From: DATJLY01 sp963773665
GTDB taxonomy: Bacteria; Pseudomonadota; Alphaproteobacteria; ATCC43930; CGMCC-115725
Reading direction: 5' to 3'
Assembly (NCBI GenBank): GCA_963773665.1
Contig: CAVZBZ010000013.1
Span: forward strand, 372,001-436,000
DNA: 64,000 nt
The notes beneath the pieces are model-generated. The model did not search any database, was not told the origin of the DNA, and was given only the letters and a program-made list of their open reading frames with translations. The translations under genes and the position numbers were made by a program. Every line of letters starts with the position of its first letter. Position 1 is the stretch's first letter. Shown one piece after another: positions 33,079 to 41,280 of this stretch.

Positions 33079-34052
33079 GCCGCGCGCTCGCCGCCGGCGT
33101 CGAGGTGCGCTTTGCCGCGCGGCGCGCGCTCGGATTGGTGCTTTTCGCGGCGGCGCTCGGCGCGCCCTTCGTGTTCTATCCCGTCTTCGTCATGAAGGCG
33201 CTGTGCTTTGCCCTCTTCGCGTCCGCCTACAATCTGCTGATCGGCTATGTCGGGCTCGCCTCCTTCGGCCACGCCGCGTTCTTCGGCTGGGCCTCATATG
33301 CCACCGCCTTTGCCGTCAAATGGTGGGGCCTGCCGCCCATTGCCGGCATTCTGCTCGGGACCGCGCTCGCGGGATTGATGGGACTCCTGTTCGGCTGGCT
33401 CGCGATCCGCCGCCAGGGCATCTATTTCGCGATGATCACGCTCGCCTTGGCGCAGATGATGTATTTCGTCGCGAACGAATCGGCGTTCACCGGCGGCGAG
33501 GACGGCATCCAGGCGGTGCCGCGCGGCACGCTTTTCGGCCTCGTCGATCTCAATGAGCCGCTCGCCATGTATTACTTCGTGCTGGCGGTGTGCCTCATCG
33601 GGTTCGCGATCATCTGGCGCACCGTCAATTCGCCCTTCGGCGAGGTGCTGAAGGCGATCCGCGAGAACGAGGGGCGCGCGGTCTCATTGGGCTACCGCAC
33701 CGAGCATTACAAGCTCCTGGCCTTCACCCTTTCGGCGGCGCTGTCGGGCCTTGCCGGCGCTACGAAATCGCTGGTGTTCCAGCTCGCGTCGCTCACCGAC
33801 GTGCATTTCTCGACCTCGGGCGACGTGCTGCTGATGACGCTTCTGGGCGGCATCGGCACGCTTTTCGGGCCCGCCGTCGGCGCCCTCATCATGGTGTCGA
33901 TGGAGAATTACCTGGCGCAGTTCGGCTCGTGGGTGACGGTGATCGAGGGCGTGATCTTCGTCGTCTGCGTCCTCACCTTCCGCCGCGGCATCGTCGGCGA
34001 GCTCGCCCGCTTCTTCCCGCGCTGGTTCGCCGACGGCAGCGCCGCGCGCTGA
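33075..34052 (+). CDS. livM: Branched-chain amino acid-type permease LivM
   Basis: A 325-residue permease with about nine helices. LivM signatures are 'LIGYVGLASFGHAAFFGWAS', 'TGGEDGIQAVPRG', 'AIRENEGRAVSLGY' and 'LLGGIGTLFGPAVGA'. It is the last gene of the operon and ends 3 bases from the convergent HerA-like gene, with no terminator between. Confidence 0.9.
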   Translation: MSRALAAGVEVRFAARRALGLVLFAAALGAPFVFYPVFVMKALCFALFASAYNLLIGYVGLASFGHAAFFGWASYATAFAVKWWGLPPIAGILLGTALAGLMGLLFGWLAIRRQGIYFAMITLALAQMMYFVANESAFTGGEDGIQAVPRGTLFGLVDLNEPLAMYYFVLAVCLIGFAIIWRTVNSPFGEVLKAIRENEGRAVSLGYRTEHYKLLAFTLSAALSGLAGATKSLVFQLASLTDVHFSTSGDVLLMTLLGGIGTLFGPAVGALIMVSMENYLAQFGSWVTVIEGVIFVVCVLTFRRGIVGELARFFPRWFADGSAAR

Positions 34053-34055
34053 ACC

Positions 34056-35627
34056 TCAGCCCATCTCGTGCTTGCGCATCTGCATGCGCCAGCGTTTGAT
34101 GCCGTCCTCGAGGAATTCGGATCCCGCGCCGTCCGCCTGCCAGGATTTCGAGAACTCGGCGCTGCGCGAGCGCGGACGTTCGGCCGGCGCCAGCTCGTCG
34201 AAGCGCACCCGCATCGGCAGCGGCACGCCTTCGCCCACCACGATCGCCTCCTGCGGCCGCATGCTGGGGAGCGCGCCGACCATGCCGTGCGCCGCCTCGG
34301 GCAGGGTGTTGGCGACGAAGCGCTGATCGAGCTCGTTGCCCATCCGCAGCGCGAAGATCGTGCCGCATTGCGACAGCGCGCTCACCGCGAGCTCGGACGG
34401 CCGCTGCGTCACGAGGCCCAACGAGACGCCGTATTTCCGGCCCTCCTTGGCGATGCGCGAGATGGCGCGCGTGGTCGCGGCAAAGCCCACGCGCTCGTCG
34501 GCGGGAACATAGCGATGCGCCTCCTCGCAGACGAGCAGGAGCGGCGGCATCTGCTCCCGGTCGGCCCAGAGCGCGAAGTCGAACGCGATGCGGCACAGCA
34601 GCGAGACCACGACATTGGTGATTTCGGACGGCACGCCCGAGAGATCGATGATCGTGACCGGGCGTCCCGCCACCGGAATGCGCAACAGCCGGCCGATCAC
34701 CGTGCCGAGAATGTCGCGCGTCACGACGCGCGAGAACATGAAGGCGAAGCGGCGGTCGCCGTTCATCGATTCGATGCGCGACTTCAGGCGCATGTAGGGC
34801 GCCGATGAATCCGGCTTGTCGAGCCGCCCCATCGCCTCGTCGAGGATGTGGACGAGATCGCCGGTGCGATAGGGCACGGGCGTGTCGACCGTGATCCACT
34901 GCGCGTTCATGTCGCCCGCGAATTTGCGCCGCGCCAGCGTGATCGCGTCCTTGAGGATCGTCGCCTGCGACTGCTGCTCGAGGAGCGAGCCGCCGAACAC
35001 CAGCGTCGCCACCGCTTCCTCGTAGTCGAGGAGCCAGAACGGCAGCTGAAGATTGTCGATGTTGACGATCTCGGCCATGGCGCCGAACGCCTGCTCGTAT
35101 TCGTTGTGCGGGTCGAGCAGCACGACATGCGCGTTGGGGTGCTGTGCCAGCACCGAGCGCAGGATGAGCGTCACGGCGCAGGATTTGCCCGAGCCGGTCG
35201 TGCCGAGCACGGCGAAATGCTTCGCCAGGAGCTCGTCGGTCAAAAGGAACGCGGCGCGCGCGGGATCGTGATGGAGCGTGCCGATGCGCACGTGAAACGA
35301 CGAGGGGCGGGCATAGACGGCGTCGAGATCGGTATCGCCCGCCGCGCTGACCGCGGCGCCCGGCAGCGGAAAGTGCGCGACGCCGCGCGAGAAGACGCCG
35401 TCCGGGGAAAGCTCGCCCAGAAGGTCGGCGACGAGGCTCCGCCGCGGCGGTTCGCCTTCCTCATATTCGACCGCGCTCACGGTCGCCACCACGGTGCCGC
35501 CCGGCGCCGCGATCTTGACGAGCGAGCCGATGCGGATCGCGCTCCCGAGCTCGGCGGCGTCATGCGCGAGGCTCGCAGTCACCTGCGCGCCCCGCACCGC
35601 CTCGATCCGCCCCAGACTTTGCTCCAT
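34056..35627 (-). CDS. HerA-like ATPase (DUF87/VirB4-type)
   Basis: A 523-residue ATPase. An N-terminal HAS-barrel ('SIRIGSLVKIAAPGGTVVA'-like, 30-50) precedes the HerA/FtsK-type core: Walker A 'LGTTGSGKSCAV' near 139-150, 'VLLDPHNEY', Walker B 'LLLVCEEAHRYVP' near 358-370 and 'GLVTQRPSEL'. HerA is a hexameric DNA translocase that works with the NurA nuclease in end resection, but no NurA gene is beside it. Bacterial stand-alone HerA-like proteins are also found in defence modules (for example with Sir2 or DUF4297). ATG 35627 has 'ggaggg' 8 bases upstream. Confidence 0.82.
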   Translation of the reverse strand: MEQSLGRIEAVRGAQVTASLAHDAAELGSAIRIGSLVKIAAPGGTVVATVSAVEYEEGEPPRRSLVADLLGELSPDGVFSRGVAHFPLPGAAVSAAGDTDLDAVYARPSSFHVRIGTLHHDPARAAFLLTDELLAKHFAVLGTTGSGKSCAVTLILRSVLAQHPNAHVVLLDPHNEYEQAFGAMAEIVNIDNLQLPFWLLDYEEAVATLVFGGSLLEQQSQATILKDAITLARRKFAGDMNAQWITVDTPVPYRTGDLVHILDEAMGRLDKPDSSAPYMRLKSRIESMNGDRRFAFMFSRVVTRDILGTVIGRLLRIPVAGRPVTIIDLSGVPSEITNVVVSLLCRIAFDFALWADREQMPPLLLVCEEAHRYVPADERVGFAATTRAISRIAKEGRKYGVSLGLVTQRPSELAVSALSQCGTIFALRMGNELDQRFVANTLPEAAHGMVGALPSMRPQEAIVVGEGVPLPMRVRFDELAPAERPRSRSAEFSKSWQADGAGSEFLEDGIKRWRMQMRKHEMG

Positions 35628-36057
35628 GTGTCGACCCTCCAAGGATCCGGCGGACTTCCGACTCTATCGGCGCCGCCTTAAGGAAGAGTTCACTCTTCGC
35701 CGGGCTTACGGGAACGGGCCGGCGGCGGAAAAGACCAGGCGGCTTTGCAGCTCGGCAGTTGGCGGCGAGCGAGCCGGCGATGAGCGACAGCGTGCCGCCG
35801 GTGACGCGGTCGAGGACGATCGCCTGCGCGCTCGGCTGCACGAAGGTGACGGAGGAGCCGGCCGGGATCGAAAAGCTGGTCCAGTCGATGATCGCGCGGC
35901 TGGTATATTCGACGACCACCGTCCGGGTCGGCGACAGGGTCTTGATCGACGCGCGTCCCGCCACGACCTGGCCGCCAGCGAGCTGCGCGATGGCGTCGCA
36001 AGGCATCATCCCTGCGAATGCAAGAATTGCGGCAGCCAAGATCTGGCGCGCATGCAC
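35560..36057 (-). pseudogene. Truncated two-partner-secretion adhesin (TpsA) N-terminus
   Basis: The protein begins with a signal peptide ('ILAAAILAFAGMMPCDAIAQ') and then the start of the haemagglutination/TPS secretion domain: 'GGQVVAGRASIKTL', 'AIIDWTSFSIPAGSSVTFVQ' and 'LDRVTGGTLSLIAGSLAAN'. The family normally continues with 'NGxVFLxNPNGI' and thousands of residues; here it turns into unrelated Arg/Pro-rich sequence and ends. Its last 68 bases overlap the HerA start. It is a stub left by deletion of a large exoprotein gene. Confidence 0.7.
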
Positions 36058-36096
36058 CGCGGCGATGCCCCGACGGGATCAAATTGCCCTGCGCGA

Positions 36097-37179
36097 TTAT
36101 CTGCGGCGCGGCCCGGCAAGACAAGCGCGGCGGTGCAATGGATTCAGCCTGCGCCAGCGCAATACGCGATCCTTGACGGGATTGACGAATGGCCTTCCTT
36201 CCTCGTGCGCGCGGCGGTATTCGTTCTTGAGGCGGTGATACCATTTCGCCTGCTGGTCGGCGTCGCCGATCAGAAGGAGCGTCGGATCGTAGCGCAAGCC
36301 CTCCGCCTGCATCGTCATGATGTCGCGGTCCTGGCCCAAAAACGCGCGCACGAACGGGCGAAGCAGCGGTTTGAGCGCCCCGAGCCGCGGCAGGGTCCAG
36401 TAGATCGCGTGGTTCACCTCGCTCTCTCCCGGCCCGAGCGGCGTCACCGCAGTGAGGTTCACGAGCCGGTTGCGGCCGACGCGCACGTCCTCGATCCTGA
36501 CGCTCGGCAGGCGGAAGGCGATCTCGGTCTCGGGCGCGCCGCCCAGGATGCGATAGGCATTGCTGTTCCGCGACGGCGCATGGCGCAGCATGGTGAAGCC
36601 CCAGGGGCTCGGCGCGAAGGCCTTTTCCTTGGCATGGATCGAAGCGCGCGAGCGCCACCACCAGGCGCGATGGACGAACGGCCCGTGCGCCGGGTCCATG
36701 AGGCCGATAACGGCATGGTCGATGCCGCATTTCATGCGCACGCTCTCGTAAAGGTCGGGCGCGCGCTCGCCGAGATCGGGCAGAACCGGGATGTCCGGCG
36801 CCGCCTCGGGCTTCGCGCCGAAGAACACCCAGACATTGCCCTGCACCTCGCGCGCCGGATAGGAGCGCACGCGGATGCGGCCGATCTCCACATTCTCGCC
36901 CTCGGCGAGCGACGGGATGGCGACACAGCGCCCGGAAGGCTCGAAGCGCCAGCCGTGATAGCAGCATTCGAGCTCGCGCCCGTCGAACCTTCCATGGCGC
37001 AGCGGAATGCCGCGATGCGGGCACAGGTCGCGCAGCGCGAACACCACGCCGGCCTCGTCCCGGCCGAGCAGGACCGGCTCGCCCAGGATGGTCTTCGCGA
37101 CCGTCCGGCCGCGCTTCAGGCGCGCGCCGGTGAGCGCGAAATACCACATCTCCCGCAACGGTGCGGCGCCGTCCTCCAC
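36097..37179 (-). CDS. Rieske non-haem iron oxygenase, alpha-subunit type
   Basis: A 360-residue protein. The Rieske [2Fe-2S] ligands are Cys53-x-His55 ('CPHRGIPL') and Cys72-x2-His75 ('CCYHGW'). The C-terminal catalytic domain has the mononuclear-iron segment 'DHAVIGLMDPAHGPFVHRAW'. Such enzymes insert oxygen into aromatic rings, sterols or quaternary amines, using electrons from a reductase, which is not encoded nearby. GTG 37179 is chosen with 'ccggagc' upstream; an internal ATG at residue 11 is possible. It stands alone and the substrate is unknown. Confidence 0.83.
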   Translation of the reverse strand: MEDGAAPLREMWYFALTGARLKRGRTVAKTILGEPVLLGRDEAGVVFALRDLCPHRGIPLRHGRFDGRELECCYHGWRFEPSGRCVAIPSLAEGENVEIGRIRVRSYPAREVQGNVWVFFGAKPEAAPDIPVLPDLGERAPDLYESVRMKCGIDHAVIGLMDPAHGPFVHRAWWWRSRASIHAKEKAFAPSPWGFTMLRHAPSRNSNAYRILGGAPETEIAFRLPSVRIEDVRVGRNRLVNLTAVTPLGPGESEVNHAIYWTLPRLGALKPLLRPFVRAFLGQDRDIMTMQAEGLRYDPTLLLIGDADQQAKWYHRLKNEYRRAHEEGRPFVNPVKDRVLRWRRLNPLHRRACLAGPRRR

Positions 37180-37421
37180 AGAATGCTCCGGAATTGCACG
37201 GGTTCTGCCAGAGCTTAGCTTCGCATCGCGCCCCGGCAAAGGGCACCCGCGCAGGGAAAATTTGTGCCGGTGCGAACTCCGGCCCAATCCGAATGTTCGC
37301 TTGGCACGAAAGCGGTAGCATTTCCTTGCCCGGCACCCAACGAGCGGTTAAGGTGCGGCGCACAAAATCAACGGGAGCGCAGGTTCAAACGGGCGCGAAA
37401 TCAGTGGTTTAGAGGTGGTAC
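37180..37421. other. 242-base intergenic region between divergent Rieske and MaoC genes
   Basis: This should contain promoters for both genes. I see no clear -35/-10 pair, operator palindrome or RNA fold. A 'TGGCACG' at about 37306 recalls a sigma-54 -24 element, but the -12 part is absent. Confidence 0.5.
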
Positions 37422-37865
37422 ATGGATGACGTTCTGCGCCACGACGTGCGGCGCGCCTACGCGCTCGAGGATTTGGCGGTCGGCATGACCGCGTCCTACC
37501 GGCACACAATCACCGATGCCGACGTGCGCACCTTTGCCGACCTCACCGGCGATCACAATCCGTTGCATCTCGACGAGGATTTCGCCCGCACGACCCGCTT
37601 CAAGGGGCGCGTGGCGCACGGCATGCTGACGGCGAGCTATTTCTCGACCGCGCTTGCGATCATGCCGGGGCCGGGCACGGTCTATCTGTCGCAGACCTTG
37701 GCCTTCAAGGCGCCGGTGCGGATCGGCGACACGGTCGAGGCGCGCGTCACCGTGTCCGAGATCATCCAAGAGCGCGGCCGCGTCGTGCTCAAGACGCAAT
37801 GCCTCGTCGGCGACACCGTGGTGGTGGACGGCGAGGCCATGGCGCTGGTGCCGAAGCGCGGCTGA
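37422..37865 (+). CDS. MaoC-like (R)-specific enoyl-CoA hydratase
   Basis: A 147-residue hot-dog-fold protein. The hydratase 2 motif is present: 'DLTGDHNPLHLDEDFARTTR' with the catalytic Asp and His, then 'FKGRVAHGML'. It hydrates trans-2-enoyl-CoA to (R)-3-hydroxyacyl-CoA, linking fatty acid breakdown with polyhydroxyalkanoate or other pathways. 'agaggt' lies before the ATG. It is 61 bases upstream of ribF, a neighbour without metabolic link. Confidence 0.87.
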   Translation: MDDVLRHDVRRAYALEDLAVGMTASYRHTITDADVRTFADLTGDHNPLHLDEDFARTTRFKGRVAHGMLTASYFSTALAIMPGPGTVYLSQTLAFKAPVRIGDTVEARVTVSEIIQERGRVVLKTQCLVGDTVVVDGEAMALVPKRG

Positions 37866-37926
37866 TCCTCCCTTCGGGCGGAGCATTCTGGCGGGACTGC
37901 GCGCCACCTTCTATCTTGCCGCCCGG

Positions 37927-38892
37927 ATGCGCATTCTCCGGTACGGGCGGGCCCAAGGCGCCGATCGCGGCGCGGTTCTCGCCATCGGCAATTTCGACGG
38001 ACTCCATCTCGGCCACCAGACCGTGCTGGCCGAGGCGCGCGCACGAGCGCGGGCGGCCGGGGCGCGCTGCGCCGTCCTCACCTTCGAGCCGCACCCCAGA
38101 AGCGTGTTCCAGCCCGGCACCGCGCCCTTTCGCCTGACGCCGTTCCGCGACAAGGTGCGGCTCATGGCGGGGCTCGGCGTCGAGCTGCTGGTCGCGCGCC
38201 CCTTCACGCACGATTTCGCCCGGAAGACCGCCGAGGAATTCGTGCGCGAGCTGCTGGTCGATGCGTTCGGCGTGCGCCAGGTCGTGGTCGGATACGATTT
38301 CGTCTTCGGCAACGGCCGGTGCGGCAATCCGGCGCTGTTGCGCGAACTGGGCGCGCAGCACGGGTTCGGCGTCAACGTCGTCGATCCGGTCGCGAATGCG
38401 AGCGGTGCGGCCTATTCCTCGACGCTCATCCGCAAGCATCTGGTCGAAGGCCGCCCGCGCGAGGCGGCGTCGCTGCTCGGACGCTGGTGGGAGGTGGGCG
38501 GCCATGTGCAGAGCGGCGACCGGCTCGGCCGCACCATAGGATTCCCCACCGCGAATCTGGGCCTCGCCGACTATCTCCGCCCGGCGCCCGGCGTCTATGC
38601 GGTGCGCGTCGCGGTCGGCGAGGGCGGTGCCGTGCGCTCGTATGACGGCGCCGCCAATCTCGGCTGGCGGCCGACCGTCGGCGGCCGCGACCTCCGGCTC
38701 GAGGCGCATCTCTTCGATTTCTCCGGCGACCTTTACGGGCGGCCGCTGCGCGTCGCCTTCGTCGAGCATTTGCGGCCGGAGCAGCGCTTTGCCGGCCTCG
38801 ACGCCTTGAAGGCGCAGATATCGTCCGATTGCCAGAAGGCGCGCGACGTGCTGCGCGGCGGCGTCAAGCTCGCGCTCGAAGACGATGCGTAA
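37927..38892 (+). CDS. ribF: Bifunctional riboflavin kinase/FMN adenylyltransferase
   Basis: A 321-residue RibF. The N-terminal nucleotidyltransferase domain has 'AIGNFDGLHLGHQTVL' and 'VVGYDFVFGNGRCGN'; the C-terminal kinase domain has 'GRTIGFPTANL' and 'PGVYAVRV'. It makes FMN and FAD. 'SSTLIRKHLVEGRPREAASL' marks the domain junction. It overlaps the nickel/cobalt permease gene by 8 bases. In related bacteria ribF stands next to ileS; here a permease, an IS110 relic and a cyclase stub intervene. Confidence 0.93.
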   Translation: MRILRYGRAQGADRGAVLAIGNFDGLHLGHQTVLAEARARARAAGARCAVLTFEPHPRSVFQPGTAPFRLTPFRDKVRLMAGLGVELLVARPFTHDFARKTAEEFVRELLVDAFGVRQVVVGYDFVFGNGRCGNPALLRELGAQHGFGVNVVDPVANASGAAYSSTLIRKHLVEGRPREAASLLGRWWEVGGHVQSGDRLGRTIGFPTANLGLADYLRPAPGVYAVRVAVGEGGAVRSYDGAANLGWRPTVGGRDLRLEAHLFDFSGDLYGRPLRVAFVEHLRPEQRFAGLDALKAQISSDCQKARDVLRGGVKLALEDDA

Positions 38893-39898
38893 GAACCTCG
38901 TCTTGCTTTATGCCGTGCTCGGCGCCGGCAATCTCGCGGCGTGGGCGGCGGCGCTTGCGGTGTTTCACGACCGGCCGGTGCTGCTCGGCACGGCGTTTCT
39001 CGCCTACAGCTTTGGCCTGCGCCACGCGGTCGATGCCGATCACATCGCCGCCATCGACAACATCACGCGCAAGCTCATGCAGGAGGGCCGGCGCCCGGTC
39101 GCGGCCGGGTTCTATTTCTCATTGGGCCACGCGACGGTGGTGGCGCTCGCCTCGGCCGCGTTGGCACTCGGGGCTCGGAGCTTCGAGGGCCACTTCGCGG
39201 CGCTGCGCGAGAGCGGCGCGCTCATCGGCACCTTGCTTTCGGTGCTCGTGCTGTTTCTCGTGGCGGCGGTCAACATCGTCGTGCTTGGCGCGGTGTGGAA
39301 GCGGCTGCGTGCGGTCGGGCGCGGCGCGGCACTCGACGAGGCGGAGCTCGATGCCGTGCTCGGCCAGCGCGGCCTGTGGGCGCGGATGTTCCGGCCGCTC
39401 TTCCGCCTCGTCGGCAAATCCTGGCACATGTATCCGCTGGGTTTTCTCTTCGGCTTGGGATTCGACACCGCGACCGAGATCGCGGTCTTGGGCATCTCCG
39501 CCGCCGAAAGCGCCAAGGGTCTGCCGTTCTATGCAGTGATGATCTTCCCCGCGCTGTTCGCCGCCGGCATGGCCTTGGTCGATACGACCGACAGCGTGCT
39601 GATGGTCGGCGCCTATGGCTGGGCCTTCGTCGAGCCGATGCGAAAACTCTTCTATAATTTCACCATCACGCTCGTCTCGGTGGTGGTGGCCGTCGTCGTG
39701 GGCGGCATCGAGGCATTGGGCCTCGCCGCCGACCGGCTCGGGTTCGAAGGCCCGTTCTGGCGCCTCGTCACGTCGCTCAACGAGAATTTCGCCGGCATCG
39801 GCTATGCCGTCATCGCCTTCTTCCTCGCCGCCTGGCTCGGCTCGGCGCTGGTCTGGCGCCTCAGGTTTGCCCGAAACGCCGAGGCAGCCAAAAGCTGA
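38885..39898 (+). CDS. NiCoT-family nickel/cobalt permease
   Basis: A 337-residue inner-membrane protein with eight helices. The NiCoT signature 'RHAVDADHIAAIDNITRKLM' in helix 2 carries the metal-binding His/Asp residues; 'LGFDTATEIAVLGIS' is the second family motif. It takes up Ni2+ or Co2+ for metalloenzymes such as urease, hydrogenase or cobalamin enzymes, none of which lie in the window. No B12 or nickel (NikR) control element is seen because it is fused to ribF by overlap. Confidence 0.88.
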   Translation: MRKNLVLLYAVLGAGNLAAWAAALAVFHDRPVLLGTAFLAYSFGLRHAVDADHIAAIDNITRKLMQEGRRPVAAGFYFSLGHATVVALASAALALGARSFEGHFAALRESGALIGTLLSVLVLFLVAAVNIVVLGAVWKRLRAVGRGAALDEAELDAVLGQRGLWARMFRPLFRLVGKSWHMYPLGFLFGLGFDTATEIAVLGISAAESAKGLPFYAVMIFPALFAAGMALVDTTDSVLMVGAYGWAFVEPMRKLFYNFTITLVSVVVAVVVGGIEALGLAADRLGFEGPFWRLVTSLNENFAGIGYAVIAFFLAAWLGSALVWRLRFARNAEAAKS

Positions 39899-39917
39899 AG
39901 CGGTGCTGCAACATTAT

Positions 39918-39949
39918 CGTGCGTCCTTCGACTGCGCGCTGTTGCGCGC
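39918..39949. repeat. REP-like palindromic repeat, copy 2 (partial)
   Basis: The 20 bases 39918-39937 are identical to 24460-24479. Here the second arm differs and a short GCGCGC-TGTT-GCGCGC hairpin (39934-39949) follows. It lies between the permease gene and the IS110 relic. Confidence 0.6.
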
Positions 39950-41104
39950 TTCGCTCAGCGACTGTGTTGCGCGTCAAGCGGTTTGCCATGGCTTACGGTC
40001 TCTCAGGATTGCATTCAAGATGGTGAGGAGCTTGCGCATGCAGGCGACCATGACGACCATCTTCGGCTTGCCTTTGGCGAGCAGCCTCTGGCGGAAGGCG
40101 CGGATGGTGGGGTTATGACGGACCGCCGACATGGTGGCGACAAAGAGGGCGGCGCGGACGTTCCGGCCGGCCGCCGCCGATGAAGGACTTGCCGTGCCAA
40201 CGACCCGACTGGCGGGTGAAGGGCGCGACGCCGACCAGGCTGGCGATCTTGCGGCGATCGAGCGTGCCAAGCTCGGGCAGTTCGGCGATAAGCGTGCGGG
40301 CGGTAATGTCGCCGACGCTTGGCACCGAGGCGAGGAGATTCTCCGTCTCGCGCCAGGCCGGCGAGCCGCGCACGGTGGTGCCGATGTCCTGGTCGAGCGC
40401 CGCGAGCTCCTTCTCGAGCACGCGGATCACCCGCTCGCAGCTCCGCTTGAGCCGCTTCGGCAGGCGCGCCGCGCGCTGGCGCTCGGCCACCATCATGACG
40501 ATGATCTGCCGCCGGCGCGTGACCAAATCGGCCAGCGCCTGCGTGTCCTCGTCCGGGAGCGGCCGCGGCTCCGGATGCGTCGCCTCGGCGAACCGGGCGA
40601 TCACCTCGGCATCGATCGCGTCGGTCTTCGCCCGCCGGCCGAGCGCCTGCGCGTAGTGACGCACCTGCGCCGGGTTGACCACCGCCAGCGGCAGGCCGGC
40701 ACCGCCAACCGCCGCGGCAACCGTCATCTCGAAGCCGCCGGTCGCCTCGACCGCGACCAGAAGCGGCTGAAGCGACCGCAGCCGATCGACCAAAGCCGCC
40801 AGTCCTTCGCCGTCGCGCGCGACGGCGAAGGTCTCCCCCGTTGGCCGCACATGCACGTCCAACCGGTCCTTCGATACATCGATGCCAACATACTTCGCGT
40901 CCATCGAAGCCCTGCCTTGCTTAACCGGGCTCGCGCTGCGGCCCACACGACTGTCCGGGTTCAATGGATCGGCAATGGGAGAGCCAGGCTGAGCGACGGG
41001 CTTCCTGGCCCCAGGATGAGCCGGTCTCCCCACTGCCACCGCACCCACCACTCTAGCCGATGCGGCCGCTTCCGACTTACAAGGATGAGGAATTTTGGCG
41101 ATGG
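39950..41104 (-). mobile_element. IS110-family element, approximate limits
   Basis: The transposase relic (39974-40904) plus flanking non-coding DNA of unclear origin. The right limit is placed where an adenylate cyclase stub begins to make sense (41105). The left limit lies between the permease stop and the transposase end. The 200 bases at 40905-41104 hold no recognisable gene and are probably the element's upstream region. Confidence 0.5.
39974..40904 (-). pseudogene. IS110-family transposase, frameshifted
   Basis: The ATG at 40904 opens a normal IS110 transposase: 'MDAKYVGIDVSKDRLDV' with the first Asp, 'LVAVEATGGFE' with Glu, 'KTDAIDAEVIARF' with two Asp (DEDD site), then the C-terminal transposase_20 domain ('LASVPSVGDITARTLIAELP', 'LVGVAPFTRQSGR'). 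Near 40161-40168 the frame breaks after 'FIGGG': the remaining 'NVRAALFVATMSAVRHNPTI' to 'ACMRKLLTILNAIL' lies in another frame, explained by one extra G. The enzyme is probably inactive. IS110 elements lack clear inverted repeats, so exact ends are not visible. Confidence 0.88.
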
Positions 41105-41185
41105 CATGAGGCGCGAGTAGCCCGCGACATCCGCCCCCAAGATCGCCGCCAGCCGCCGCTCGACCCGCTGTTCCGGCAAGCTCAT
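41105..41185 (-). pseudogene. N-terminal stub of a class III adenylate/guanylate cyclase
   Basis: The minus strand encodes 'VERRLAAILGADVAGYSRLM' after a short leader starting at ATG 41185. This is the strongly conserved start of alphaproteobacterial class III cyclases, with the first metal Asp. It normally continues 'GADEEGT...', but here it switches at once to unrelated sequence next to the IS110 element. The rest of the gene is gone from this window. Confidence 0.65.
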
Positions 41186-41234
41186 CTCCCCTTGGCCATT
41201 CTATCGCCAGGAGCGGGGCAACCGCAGCGGCCGG

Positions 41235-41261
41235 TTGATCGATGCCCTTTTACGCTATATG
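41235..41261 (+). promoter_or_regulatory. Possible promoter of ileS
   Basis: TTGATC (41235-41240) and TATATG (41256-41261) are 15 bases apart, short for a sigma-70 promoter, and lie 20 bases before the ileS ATG. IS110 debris upstream has cut ileS off from ribF, so a local promoter is expected. Confidence 0.25.
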
Positions 41262-41280
41262 CATTCGCCCGAGGGCTGAG

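Noticed and set aside
37306..37330. Possible sigma-54 promoter before the MaoC gene
   Set aside because: The -24 TGGCACG is present but no GC at the required distance forms a -12 element.
39899..39973. Terminator after the NiCoT gene
   Set aside because: The GCGCGC hairpin is only 6 bases long, with no T-run; treated as part of a REP-like repeat instead.
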